Assembly (NCBI GenBank): GCA_013373635.1
Contig: JABXHN010000022.1
Location: 124,001-188,000 of the forward strand
Source: Flavobacteriaceae bacterium
GTDB taxonomy: Bacteria > Bacteroidota > Bacteroidia > Flavobacteriales > Flavobacteriaceae
Length of the DNA stretch: 64,000 nt
Direction: 5' to 3'
Shown here: one piece after another, positions 55,733 to 64,000 of the stretch
How positions within the stretch are numbered: the first letter of the stretch is position 1
How the letters are laid out: each line of letters opens with the position of its first letter
Notes under the pieces: generated by a model
Databases searched by the model: none
What the model saw: only the letters and a program-made list of their open reading frames with translations
What the model was told of the DNA's origin: nothing
Translations under genes and position numbers: made by a program

Positions 55733-57337
55733 TTACTGCTCGCAATCCAAGCATTCAAGCTGGTTGTTTGAGCTCATTTTCCAAAGGTGATCGGCCATGT
55801 CTTTTCGGTAGAAATCCATATTGTTATCCACCTGATGTGAAATATAATTCGCAGTGTTTGAATCGAGCTGAATCACTGTGTTTTCTGGAAGATAAAGATC
55901 GATTTCAACTTCTTGAGCCTTTATTTTACTGTCTGTAGGAGCTGTAAAGTAATTGTTGAGATAGAGTGTATTAGAAGTTAACTCATAATCATAAGCAATC
56001 TTTTGAGCACGCTCTAAGGCTTTTTTGTAGTTTCTTCCTTTGGCAGTTCTACTGACTTCAACGGTTGGATTTGCTCCATTTGAATTGTGTACATCAAATC
56101 GAATGTGTCTCGAAAATAAGATTTGTTCACCATCTTGATCATAAGACATACTCATATGATCAATGTTAAAAAGTGGATCAACACGATCGTAATGTTTTGA
56201 AGTTCTCATTTTTACATAGAGGGTGTCCACTGCTTGTAATTGTTCTATTTTAGGATTTTCACTAACTCTTATTGATTCAGTAGCTACTTGATTGATGCTG
56301 ATGAAAATCAGTGCAAAAATACTGAGTAACCAAGCACCTAGAAGACTTAATTTAACCACACCGCTCATTGGTTTGATGTTTTTGATAAGGATTTTAAGCC
56401 CTAAGTACATCAACATAAAGAAGGGGATTCCAATGGCTAATATCAAAAGTATAGAACTCAACCATACTGGAAAATCTACAAATGATTCTGCTAAAAAAAT
56501 TGGAGCGATATCAGATCCAAAGTTGACATCGATAAATGAAAAGGTAATAAATGTGATAAAAATAGATATGATAACAGCAAAGGATACTAAAATCAATATC
56601 ACTCCAATAAGTTTTCCGGCAAAAGCAAAGATTCCTGTGATGAGTTTTCCTAAAAAGCTAAAGAAGGAACCCACAATGCTGGTAATCATTCCAAAGAAGG
56701 ATGATCCTGTTTCTTTTACTTTTTTACCAGTTTCGTCTAAATCGAAATCGTCTACTTTTTTTTTAACGTTTTCAAAACCTTCTTTGACCTTGCGCTCTAT
56801 ATTGCTAAGGTTCGCCGCTTCACCTTTCATCTCAAGTTTTTGAGCAGTAGTAGCAGCTTCAGGCACGATAATCCAAAGAATTAAGTAGGCGATAATTGGA
56901 AATCCTCCAAAGAATAATACGATAAAAATAAGTCTAACCCATACTGGATCAATACCTAGGTAATGTCCAATTCCGGAACACACACCTCCGATGATTTTAT
57001 CATCAGTATCTCTGTAAAGTCTCTTGGTTTTGTTGGATTTTTTCGATCCAGTAGTTTCTTCATCAAAGATGGAGTCGTCTACTTGATAATCGTCTGGTTG
57101 TCCAAGTTTTGCAATAATATAATCTACATCATCTTTTGTAACAACTTCTTTTTCTTTAATTCGTTCTGAAAATAGTTCAGCAATTCTAGCTTCTATATCA
57201 GCGATAATTTCTTCATTTCCCTCAGTACCCTTCAATGATTTTTTTACAGCATCTAGGTAGGATTGAAGTTTGTCGAATGCCTCTTCATCGATGTGAAAAA
57301 CGATTCCAGCGAGGTTGATATTTATAGTCTTATTCAT
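55733..57337 (-). CDS. PspC domain-containing membrane protein
   Basis: RLYRDTDDKIIGGVCSGIGHYLGIDPVWVRLIFIVLF. Confidence 0.92.
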   Translation of the reverse strand: MNKTININLAGIVFHIDEEAFDKLQSYLDAVKKSLKGTEGNEEIIADIEARIAELFSERIKEKEVVTKDDVDYIIAKLGQPDDYQVDDSIFDEETTGSKKSNKTKRLYRDTDDKIIGGVCSGIGHYLGIDPVWVRLIFIVLFFGGFPIIAYLILWIIVPEAATTAQKLEMKGEAANLSNIERKVKEGFENVKKKVDDFDLDETGKKVKETGSSFFGMITSIVGSFFSFLGKLITGIFAFAGKLIGVILILVSFAVIISIFITFITFSFIDVNFGSDIAPIFLAESFVDFPVWLSSILLILAIGIPFFMLMYLGLKILIKNIKPMSGVVKLSLLGAWLLSIFALIFISINQVATESIRVSENPKIEQLQAVDTLYVKMRTSKHYDRVDPLFNIDHMSMSYDQDGEQILFSRHIRFDVHNSNGANPTVEVSRTAKGRNYKKALERAQKIAYDYELTSNTLYLNNYFTAPTDSKIKAQEVEIDLYLPENTVIQLDSNTANYISHQVDNNMDFYRKDMADHLWKMSSNNQLECLDCEQ

Positions 57338-57344
57338 GATCTGC

Positions 57345-57668
57345 TTATTTAGTAACTTTTTGAACAGCGTTTTTTAATTCATTCCAAGTTTGATCTAGTT
57401 CCTTGGTGAACTCTCTTCCCTTTTCTGTAAGAGAATAGTACTTTCTTGGAGGACCTGAAGTTGATTCTTCCCATCGGTAGTCCAATAGGCCAGAATTTTT
57501 AAGTCTTGTAAGTAGGGGATAGATGGTTCCTTCTACAACAAGCAACTTAGCCTCCTTAAGAGCATCTAGGATTTCTGAGGTGTATTTATCTTGTCCGTCC
57601 ATCACGGAAAGAATACAGAATTCCAGTACTCCTTTTCTCATTTGTGCTTTTGTATTTTCAATATTCAT
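57345..57668 (-). CDS. PadR family transcriptional regulator
   Basis: QMRKGVLEFCILSVMDGQDKYTSEILDAL, GTIYPLLTRLKNSGLLDYRW, PPRKYYSLTEKG. Confidence 0.95.
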   Translation of the reverse strand: MNIENTKAQMRKGVLEFCILSVMDGQDKYTSEILDALKEAKLLVVEGTIYPLLTRLKNSGLLDYRWEESTSGPPRKYYSLTEKGREFTKELDQTWNELKNAVQKVTK

Positions 57669-57686
57669 ATACTAGAATTTTAATTC

Positions 57687-57751
57687 ATATAGTACTTTCT
57701 AATGCAAATATATGTATAAAAGATAGTAGTATGCAATACAAAGTACTATAT
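57687..57751. promoter_or_regulatory. Inverted arms ATATAGTACTTT ... AAAGTACTATAT bracketing the padR-pspC promoter
   Basis: 12-bp perfect arms at 57687-57698 and 57740-57751; -7 TATATTTG (minus) at 57705-57712 between them. Confidence 0.6.
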
Positions 57752-57835
57752 ATTAACAAAATATTAACATATAAATCATCTCTAGGAGCTTAGTTAATTG
57801 AAAACATTACTTAAATTTATGAACAAATAAATCCT

Positions 57836-58285
57836 ATGAAGCCTTCTAAATACAATTGGTTTATGTTTTTTAAATTGCCATCTGCATGGTGGTGTGGTGT
57901 ACGTTTACATCATTTAGAAAATGATAAAGCAGTAGTTCGTATTAAACACAGTTGGTTTAATAAAAACCCTTTTAAATCGATGTTTTGGGCAGCACAGGGA
58001 ATGGCAGCTGAGTTTTCAACTGGTGTTTTGGTGATGGAAAAAATTCAGCTTTCGAAAAAACCCATATCCATGCTCGTTGCCAATAACAAGGCTAATTTTT
58101 CAAAAAAGGCTAGGGGAACCATTACTTTTAGTTGTTCCGATGGTCAATTGATCGATCAAGCTATTGAAAAAACGATTGCAAGTGGTGAAGGCCAAAAGTT
58201 TTGGATGACTTCAAAAGGAATTGATTTAAACGGAGACTTAGTTTCCAATTTTGAATTTGAATGGACTATAAAATTAAGAAAATGA
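57836..58285 (+). CDS. DUF4442 (thioesterase-like hot-dog) protein
   Basis: FFKLPSAWWCGVRLHHLENDKAVVRIKHSWFNKNPFKSMFWAAQGMAAEFSTG. Confidence 0.9.
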   Translation: MKPSKYNWFMFFKLPSAWWCGVRLHHLENDKAVVRIKHSWFNKNPFKSMFWAAQGMAAEFSTGVLVMEKIQLSKKPISMLVANNKANFSKKARGTITFSCSDGQLIDQAIEKTIASGEGQKFWMTSKGIDLNGDLVSNFEFEWTIKLRK

Positions 58286-59082
58286 ACGCACACGAAATCG
58301 ATTATCGCATCCAAGGAGAAGAGATGCAGTTTGTAGAAATTGAATTAGATCCACAGGAAGCTGTCGTTGCAGAATCTGGATCTTTTATGATGATGAATGA
58401 CTCTATAGGTATGGAAACCATTTTTGGAGATGGTTCCAAACAAAATGAAGGAGTGATGGGTAAATTGTTTTCTGCTGGTAAACGTTTACTTACAGGAGAG
58501 AGTTTATTTATGACGGTCTTCTTAAACCATGGTCAATCAAAGCGACAGGTGAGTTTTGCGGCTCCTTACCCGGGTAAGATCATACCGATTGACCTCTCAG
58601 AACTAGGAGGTAAGTTTATTTGTCAAAAGGATGCCTTTTTATGTGCAGCCAAGGGAGTCTCTGTAGGTATTGAATTTTCTAGAAAACTGGGTAGAGGTCT
58701 TTTTGGAGGTGAAGGATTCATCATGCAAAAACTAGAAGGAGATGGAATGGCATTTGTACACGCAGGTGGAACACTAGCCAAAAAGGAATTAGCTGCAGGG
58801 GAAACACTTAAAGTCGATACCGGTTGTTTAGTTGGTTTCTCTCAGCAGGTCAATTACGATATTGAATTTGTCGGTGGTATTAAGAATACGCTTTTTGGAG
58901 GTGAAGGATTGTTCTTCGCTCAATTGACGGGCCCTGGTACTGTATATGTTCAATCACTACCTTTTAGTCGCTTAGCTTCTAGAATATGGGCTGCAGCTCC
59001 AAAAATGGGAGGTCAACGCAAAGGAGAAGGCAGTATATTGGGAGGAATTGGAGACCTGATTGATGGCGATAATCGCTTTTAG
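58282..59082 (+). CDS. TIGR00266/AIM24 family protein
   Basis: EIELDPQEAVVAESGSFMMMNDSIGMET, GGEGFIMQKLEGDGMAFVHAGG. Confidence 0.9.
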   Translation: MNAHEIDYRIQGEEMQFVEIELDPQEAVVAESGSFMMMNDSIGMETIFGDGSKQNEGVMGKLFSAGKRLLTGESLFMTVFLNHGQSKRQVSFAAPYPGKIIPIDLSELGGKFICQKDAFLCAAKGVSVGIEFSRKLGRGLFGGEGFIMQKLEGDGMAFVHAGGTLAKKELAAGETLKVDTGCLVGFSQQVNYDIEFVGGIKNTLFGGEGLFFAQLTGPGTVYVQSLPFSRLASRIWAAAPKMGGQRKGEGSILGGIGDLIDGDNRF

Positions 59083-60350
59083 TAATGATCTCGAATAAGT
59101 CTGAGAACTTCACCCATTTCTTTTTTGACAACTGATGTTGGTTTGGTGTAGTGATTGTTCATAAAACTAAAGATCAAAGTAGTGCCGCTATTGGTTATTA
59201 AATACCCACTGAGATTAAAGTTATTTCCAAGGCTTCCAGTTTTAGCGTAAATATAGGGGCGATCCGTTCCATTTAACCAATGTTCTAAAGTTCCTGTTTC
59301 ACCACCTACTGGAAAAAATTCTAAATAATTGGGGCTTTCCTTTTGAATCTTTTCAAGGACTTGAACCATTGAGATGGGGCTAAATAGATTGTATCTAGAG
59401 AGTCCTGAGCCATCAACCCATCTTGGCTTTTGTTGTAAATCAGTGAGCAGTGTATCGATGACATAGCGTCTGATGTCATAGGAGTTTAATCGATTGTAAT
59501 GTTGGTTAGATGCGTTTAAAAGCAACTGTTCTGCTAAAAAATTATCACTTACCACCATCATCTGTTTGAGGATGCTATCTCTTTCGATACCTGAGAGCAG
59601 CTGATCAAATTCAATGGATTGATCTTCGCTTAAACCTATTTTTTTGTTGAGTTCTAACGATAATAAGTGAGCAGTGAGACTATCCGATTGTATAAATGGT
59701 ATATGAAGCGTGTCATTTTTAACAAGAGGAACATAGAATTCATTGGAGTAGTTAGCTCTTTTCTTTGGCATTGAAAAGGCTGTCATTTGACTACTATTAA
59801 CAAAGTATTCAGGCTTAAAACTCGCTTTACCATCGACAGTTCTTACTTCGAGTACATTTCCGTAAATCGGCAAAGCAGAACGTTCTGGTGAAAAAGCAGC
59901 ATCGTAATCTTCCCAAGCCCAACCAGGGCCAAAATGATCGTCCTCTAACTGACCTTTAAGCAGTTTAATGTGCTCCTTGTCCTTTAAAAAGTGATAGATG
60001 GTACTGTCCTTAAAAAATGGATGAAACAAACTAGGATCTGCAGTTCCTTTGATATAAATAGTGTCTTCTAAAGTAGTGTATTTAAGCGCTTCAATACGCT
60101 CTGGAATCAATTTTAGTGAGCTGTATAAAGTGAATATTTTAGTATTACTCGCTGGAGTAAAAAATCGGTTCCCATTGATATTAACAAGAGTGTCTTTTGT
60201 CATTGGATTGTAGACAAACAACCCAGTAAAATTATTTTTAAACACCTGTGAAACAGTGATCTGTTCCTGAATTTGACGTTGGGTTTTACTCAGTCTTGGG
60301 GAACATGAAACTATGAATCCAAGAAGTAATAGGATACTAATTCTCTTCAT
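59079..60350 (-). CDS. dacB: D-alanyl-D-alanine carboxypeptidase/endopeptidase (S13, DacB-like) lipoprotein
   Basis: FTPASNTKIFTLYSSL (SxxK), VVSDNFLAEQLL (SxN), YIYAKTGSLGNNFNLSGY (KTG). Confidence 0.92.
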   Translation of the reverse strand: MKRISILLLLGFIVSCSPRLSKTQRQIQEQITVSQVFKNNFTGLFVYNPMTKDTLVNINGNRFFTPASNTKIFTLYSSLKLIPERIEALKYTTLEDTIYIKGTADPSLFHPFFKDSTIYHFLKDKEHIKLLKGQLEDDHFGPGWAWEDYDAAFSPERSALPIYGNVLEVRTVDGKASFKPEYFVNSSQMTAFSMPKKRANYSNEFYVPLVKNDTLHIPFIQSDSLTAHLLSLELNKKIGLSEDQSIEFDQLLSGIERDSILKQMMVVSDNFLAEQLLLNASNQHYNRLNSYDIRRYVIDTLLTDLQQKPRWVDGSGLSRYNLFSPISMVQVLEKIQKESPNYLEFFPVGGETGTLEHWLNGTDRPYIYAKTGSLGNNFNLSGYLITNSGTTLIFSFMNNHYTKPTSVVKKEMGEVLRLIRDHY

Positions 60351-60351
60351 T

Positions 60352-61287
60352 TTATTTTTTTAATGGGCTAATGATTTTTACATCATTAAAGGCAATTTCT
60401 CCTCTAATCACTCCTGAAATGACATCTCTCAAGGCCTCACTAATATGAAGCTTAAGCTCATTTTTGTGATAGATTAACGAAATCTCTCTGGCAGGAGAAG
60501 GATTTTTAAAGCTTCTGATATTTGACTTTTTTGAATCTGATAGATTTCTGGTGTTGAGATAAGGAAGTAAGGTCATTCCAAGTCCTTCATCTACAAGATT
60601 GATCAAGGTTTCAAAACTTCCCGATTCAATATTAAAACCTGAATTAGTTGTTTTTAAACCACCACAAATATTTAAGATTCCATCTCTAAAACAGTGACCA
60701 TCTTTTAAGAGAAGAATGTTTTGATCGTCTAAATCTTCAGCATTGAGTTCTTTTTTTTCTAATAAGGAATTGTTGTGATTGAGATAGGCTACAAATGGTT
60801 CATAGTACAGAGGTCGCTCAACAAGACCATCGTTTTCCAAGGGTGTAGCTGCAATTGCAGCATCCAATTTACCTTCGTGTAAGTTTTTTATAATCGTAGC
60901 AGTGTTTTCTTCCTTGATGATTAAATTGACCTTGGGATATTTGTTGTTAAAAGCCTTTAAAAACAAGGGGAGTAGGGTAGGCATTACTGTTGGAATAACT
61001 CCAATGGTAAAATCACCACCAATGAATCCCTTTTGTTGATCTACGATATCGCTAATTCTAGAGGCTTCATCGACTATGTGTTTTGCCTGCTCTAAGATCA
61101 TGGCTCCAACCCTTGTGATTTCAATAGGCTTTTTGGTTCGATCAAAGATTTGTAGATCTAATTCATCTTCTAGTTTTTGTATTTGCATACTCAAAGTAGG
61201 TTGGGTCACAAAACAGTGTTCAGCTGCTTGAGTAAAATTTCTGTATTCTGCTACAGAGAGTAAGTATTTAAGTTGTGTAATAGTCAT
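60352..61287 (-). CDS. oxyR: LysR-family regulator, OxyR-like
   Basis: MTITQLKYLLSVAEYRNFTQAAEHCFVTQPTLSMQIQKLEDEL; KDGHCFRDGIL (OxyR-type Cys). Confidence 0.9.
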   Translation of the reverse strand: MTITQLKYLLSVAEYRNFTQAAEHCFVTQPTLSMQIQKLEDELDLQIFDRTKKPIEITRVGAMILEQAKHIVDEASRISDIVDQQKGFIGGDFTIGVIPTVMPTLLPLFLKAFNNKYPKVNLIIKEENTATIIKNLHEGKLDAAIAATPLENDGLVERPLYYEPFVAYLNHNNSLLEKKELNAEDLDDQNILLLKDGHCFRDGILNICGGLKTTNSGFNIESGSFETLINLVDEGLGMTLLPYLNTRNLSDSKKSNIRSFKNPSPAREISLIYHKNELKLHISEALRDVISGVIRGEIAFNDVKIISPLKK

Positions 61288-61403
61288 CGAGTATCAATTA
61301 TAACTATAAAGATATAAAATATATAAATATTACTTATATAAAATAATAATTCAAATAGCATAAATTTATACTATAATTACAAACCAATAAAAATCAATAC
61401 GTT

Positions 61404-61874
61404 ATGAATACAAATAGCATCGGATTATCTATAGAAAAATCAGCTCAAATCAGTGGATTACTCAATGAATTATTGGCCAATTTTCAAATCTATTACCAAA
61501 ATTTAAGAGGAATACACTGGAATATTAAAGGTCAATCATTTTTTGATCTTCATGTGAAATTTGAAGAACTCTACAATGACTCCAATCTCAAAATAGATCT
61601 AATTGCGGAGCGTATTCTAACCCTAGAACACACTCCACTTCACACTCATGAAGACTATATAAAGGTTGCAAAGATTAGAGTAGGAGTGAATGTCAAAGAG
61701 GCAAAAGAGGCTATTGTACTAATTTTAGATTCACTAAAAGAGCTCATAGTCATCGAACGATCGATTTTACAATTAGCTGCAGATGCTTCAGATGAAGGAA
61801 CTGTGAGTATGATGAGTGATTTTATCGCTGAGCAAGAAAAGACCGTATGGATGATGAAAGCTTGGTTGGCTTAA
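61404..61874 (+). CDS. dps: Dps family ferritin-like DNA-protection protein
   Basis: LRGIHWNIKGQSFFDLHVKFEELYND, DEGTVSMMSDFIAEQEKTVWMMKAWLA. Confidence 0.94.
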   Translation: MNTNSIGLSIEKSAQISGLLNELLANFQIYYQNLRGIHWNIKGQSFFDLHVKFEELYNDSNLKIDLIAERILTLEHTPLHTHEDYIKVAKIRVGVNVKEAKEAIVLILDSLKELIVIERSILQLAADASDEGTVSMMSDFIAEQEKTVWMMKAWLA

Positions 61875-62602
61875 TTCGTATGGGTTTTTGAGGAATCACT
61901 AACTAGTGAATTGATTTCAGAAAGTTCACTATCGGTGAGATAACGCCATTTTCCTATTTCCACATCTAAGGGTATGTTCATGATACGTACCCTTTTTAAT
62001 TTAGTCACCTTGTATCCCAAATATTCACACATTCTGCGAATCTGTCTGTTGAGTCCTTGAGTAAGGATTATTCTAAAATTGCGATCGTCAAGTTGCTCAA
62101 CAGTACATTTTCTGGTGACCTGACCTAGAATTGGAATTCCATTGGACATCTTTTGAACAAAATCAGCTTCGATCTTTTTGTTAACTCTCACGATGTATTC
62201 TTTTTCGTGATGGTTGCGAGCTCTAAGTATTTTATTGACGATATCTCCATCTGAAGTTAAAAGGATTAACCCCTCACTTGGCTTGTCGAGTCGTCCAATA
62301 GGAAAAATTCTTTTAGGGTATTTGATATAGTCGATGATATTGTCTTTTTCAACACGGGTGTCGGTAGTACAAACAATTCCAATAGGTTTGTTAAATGCGA
62401 TATAAACAGGCTTTTCATTCTGATTTTTTACTGGCTTTCCATCGACAGCCACAACATCGCTTTCCGATATTTTAGTCCCCATTTCTGGTAGCTCCCCATT
62501 AATGGTTACTCTTTTTTGTTCGATAAGCTTGTCAGCAGCCCTTCTAGAGCAGTATCCAATCTCACTGAGGTATTTGTTTATTCGAATTTTTTGGTCACTC
62601 AT
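61871..62602 (-). CDS. rluF: 23S rRNA pseudouridine synthase (RluF/RluB-like)
   Basis: S4 domain INKYLSEIGYCSRRAADKLIEQKRV; IFPIGRLDKPSEGLILLTSDGD. Confidence 0.92.
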   Translation of the reverse strand: MSDQKIRINKYLSEIGYCSRRAADKLIEQKRVTINGELPEMGTKISESDVVAVDGKPVKNQNEKPVYIAFNKPIGIVCTTDTRVEKDNIIDYIKYPKRIFPIGRLDKPSEGLILLTSDGDIVNKILRARNHHEKEYIVRVNKKIEADFVQKMSNGIPILGQVTRKCTVEQLDDRNFRIILTQGLNRQIRRMCEYLGYKVTKLKRVRIMNIPLDVEIGKWRYLTDSELSEINSLVSDSSKTHTN

Positions 62603-62623
62603 AAGGCAAAGATACCAAAAGAC

Positions 62624-63781
62624 TTATTCAATTCTATTCTCATCAAAGGCAGAAGGTAATAATTTTGGAATAAGGCGTATAAATATAGGGAGTAATAAGG
62701 CTCCACCGGGAAGCATAAATATTGCTAGGGAAGGGATGCTCTTAGCAATATCCAAAGCGTATTGTTGCACTTTTTTCTGTTCTTCAGGACTGAGATCTCT
62801 ATGAGTTGAATGACTTAGAAGCAATAGTAACTCCTTTGAATTTTTTAGTTCTCGAATAATGCGCTTGGAATTTCTCTTAATGAGTCGTTCAGCTAAATTG
62901 TTGATCTTGGACTGAAATCGTTGAATGGTATTCGAAGATTTTAAAGAACTTAGTTTTGATTCAAAATTCTCGGAGAATCGTTTGGCATTCTTTATACATA
63001 GTTGATAATCATCTGAGTCGAGATGTAATTCAGAGCTTATTGTTTGCAAATAGGATTGATGAGGTTCCTCAAGTTCGTTCTGTGCGTAAAGAATAATCGA
63101 ACACAAATCGAGAATATAGCGGTGATACCAATAGGTGTCTGTCTCAATACTATCAGCATCGTAATTTTCAAAGACTGTATCTGCTCCTAAATGAGCCAAA
63201 AGAATCCCGTAGAGCTGGTGTTTGGAGTCAGGTATTTGGAATTGTGTTTTTTTTCCATAGAGAATCGTCAACTCTTTTAAATAACCATAGGAATCGTCAA
63301 AATCAGTTTTATTTCTGAGAAAGTGATAAAAGCAAATGGGATCATAAATTACAAATGCATTGTAGAAATTGGAGCTGAACAATTGTGTCAAACGATTGTT
63401 CCCATTGTTGATTCTCTTATCGATAACCTCTTCTAGTGTGGTAGATGGGTTTTTTGACAAGAGATTTTTCCAAAAACTAGACGCCTTTACCAAGGGTTGG
63501 TAAAATTTGAGAACATCTTCTAAAAAGAGATTGTAATCTCTAGTCTTAGAGTATTGGGCATGCACTTCACAAAGTGCGTGTAAGAGATTGAGTTTCGCAA
63601 TCTCATCAGCTAATAATTCATGGGAAGTCGTATAGTTTTCTACGGTTTTAAAATGCAAACCATACACAAATCCTACGTCTGTCAATTGTTGGTATAAGTC
63701 TTTGAATTCTAAAATCGGATTTGATTTAGATTCAAAGACCACACCAAATTTTTTAACCCATGAAGAGGAAGAAGGATTCAT
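62624..63781 (-). CDS. LETM1-related protein
   Basis: C-terminal IPSLAIFMLPGGALLLPIFIRLIPKLLPSAF LETM1-like membrane motif. Confidence 0.85.
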   Translation of the reverse strand: MNPSSSSWVKKFGVVFESKSNPILEFKDLYQQLTDVGFVYGLHFKTVENYTTSHELLADEIAKLNLLHALCEVHAQYSKTRDYNLFLEDVLKFYQPLVKASSFWKNLLSKNPSTTLEEVIDKRINNGNNRLTQLFSSNFYNAFVIYDPICFYHFLRNKTDFDDSYGYLKELTILYGKKTQFQIPDSKHQLYGILLAHLGADTVFENYDADSIETDTYWYHRYILDLCSIILYAQNELEEPHQSYLQTISSELHLDSDDYQLCIKNAKRFSENFESKLSSLKSSNTIQRFQSKINNLAERLIKRNSKRIIRELKNSKELLLLLSHSTHRDLSPEEQKKVQQYALDIAKSIPSLAIFMLPGGALLLPIFIRLIPKLLPSAFDENRIE

Positions 63782-63783
63782 AT

Positions 63784-63809
63784 AAAAAAACCCTATAAAA
63801 GGGTTTTAA
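63784..63809. terminator. Hairpin terminator
   Basis: aaaaaaccctataaaagggtttt. Confidence 0.6.
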
Positions 63810-63812
63810 GAT

Positions 63813-64000
63813 TTATTGGATAATACCTGTACAGCTGACCCTTGCTCCAGCAGCACCACTTGGCTGTGAAACTAAATCATCAGTTCCTTGGTGAACGATT
63901 ACTGCTTTTCCGATGATGTTTTTGGTCTCATCCTCACAATCCATACACCACTCATCGGTCATAAAGTGTACTGTTGCTTTTCCATCAGCACCAACCGTAA
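63813..64000 (-). CDS. Superoxide dismutase (Cu-Zn) family, C-terminal part (truncated by window edge)
   Basis: Reverse translation TVGADGKATVHFMTDEWCMDCEDETKNIIGKAVIVHQGTDDLVSQPSGAAGARVSCTGIIQ*. Confidence 0.9.
   Translation of the reverse strand, partial: TVGADGKATVHFMTDEWCMDCEDETKNIIGKAVIVHQGTDDLVSQPSGAAGARVSCTGIIQ

Overview
This 64 kb window is a densely packed, low-GC chromosomal segment. Protein families, gene order and TANNTTTG-type promoters suggest a marine or environmental Flavobacteriia/Flavobacteriaceae member; that placement is inferred. Most of it is housekeeping or central metabolism: lepB-dapB-DUF5683-parB-parA, methylmalonyl-CoA mutase, udk, an amino-sugar/peptidoglycan recycling group (anmK, NagB-PIG-L fusion, DeoR regulator, murQ), proCBA, a divergent GSII/GSIII glutamine synthetase pair, prfA-pyrF, amtB-glnK, ilvE, mnmD, a nearly complete molybdenum-cofactor island ending in a Tat-exported isoquinoline-oxidoreductase-like enzyme, sulfide:quinone reductase, trxB, pspC/padR, oxyR/dps. 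There are three tRNA genes (Pro-TGG, Pro-GGG, Arg-ACG). I saw no CRISPR array, transposase, integrase or prophage. The best non-obvious signals are: (1) a ~25-bp palindrome, ATACCC-N13-GGGTAT, shared by the glnK-amtB promoter and the GSII/GSIII intergenic region, a candidate nitrogen-regulon operator; (2) matching TGTRAC-N4-GTTACW palindromes upstream of SQR and the adjacent DUF2892 gene; (3) an unannotated 3' remnant of a second molybdopterin oxidoreductase gene; (4) a frameshifted, stop-containing tandem paralogue of a small membrane protein; (5) a NagB-PIG-L fusion with an apparent active-site substitution; (6) a near-leaderless 33-aa ORF with a Pro-Pro pair and a downstream hairpin ahead of proCBA; (7) a 45-bp tandem repeat array abutting mnmD; (8) long inverted arms bracketing the padR-pspC promoter. 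No wholly new multi-gene system could be demonstrated.
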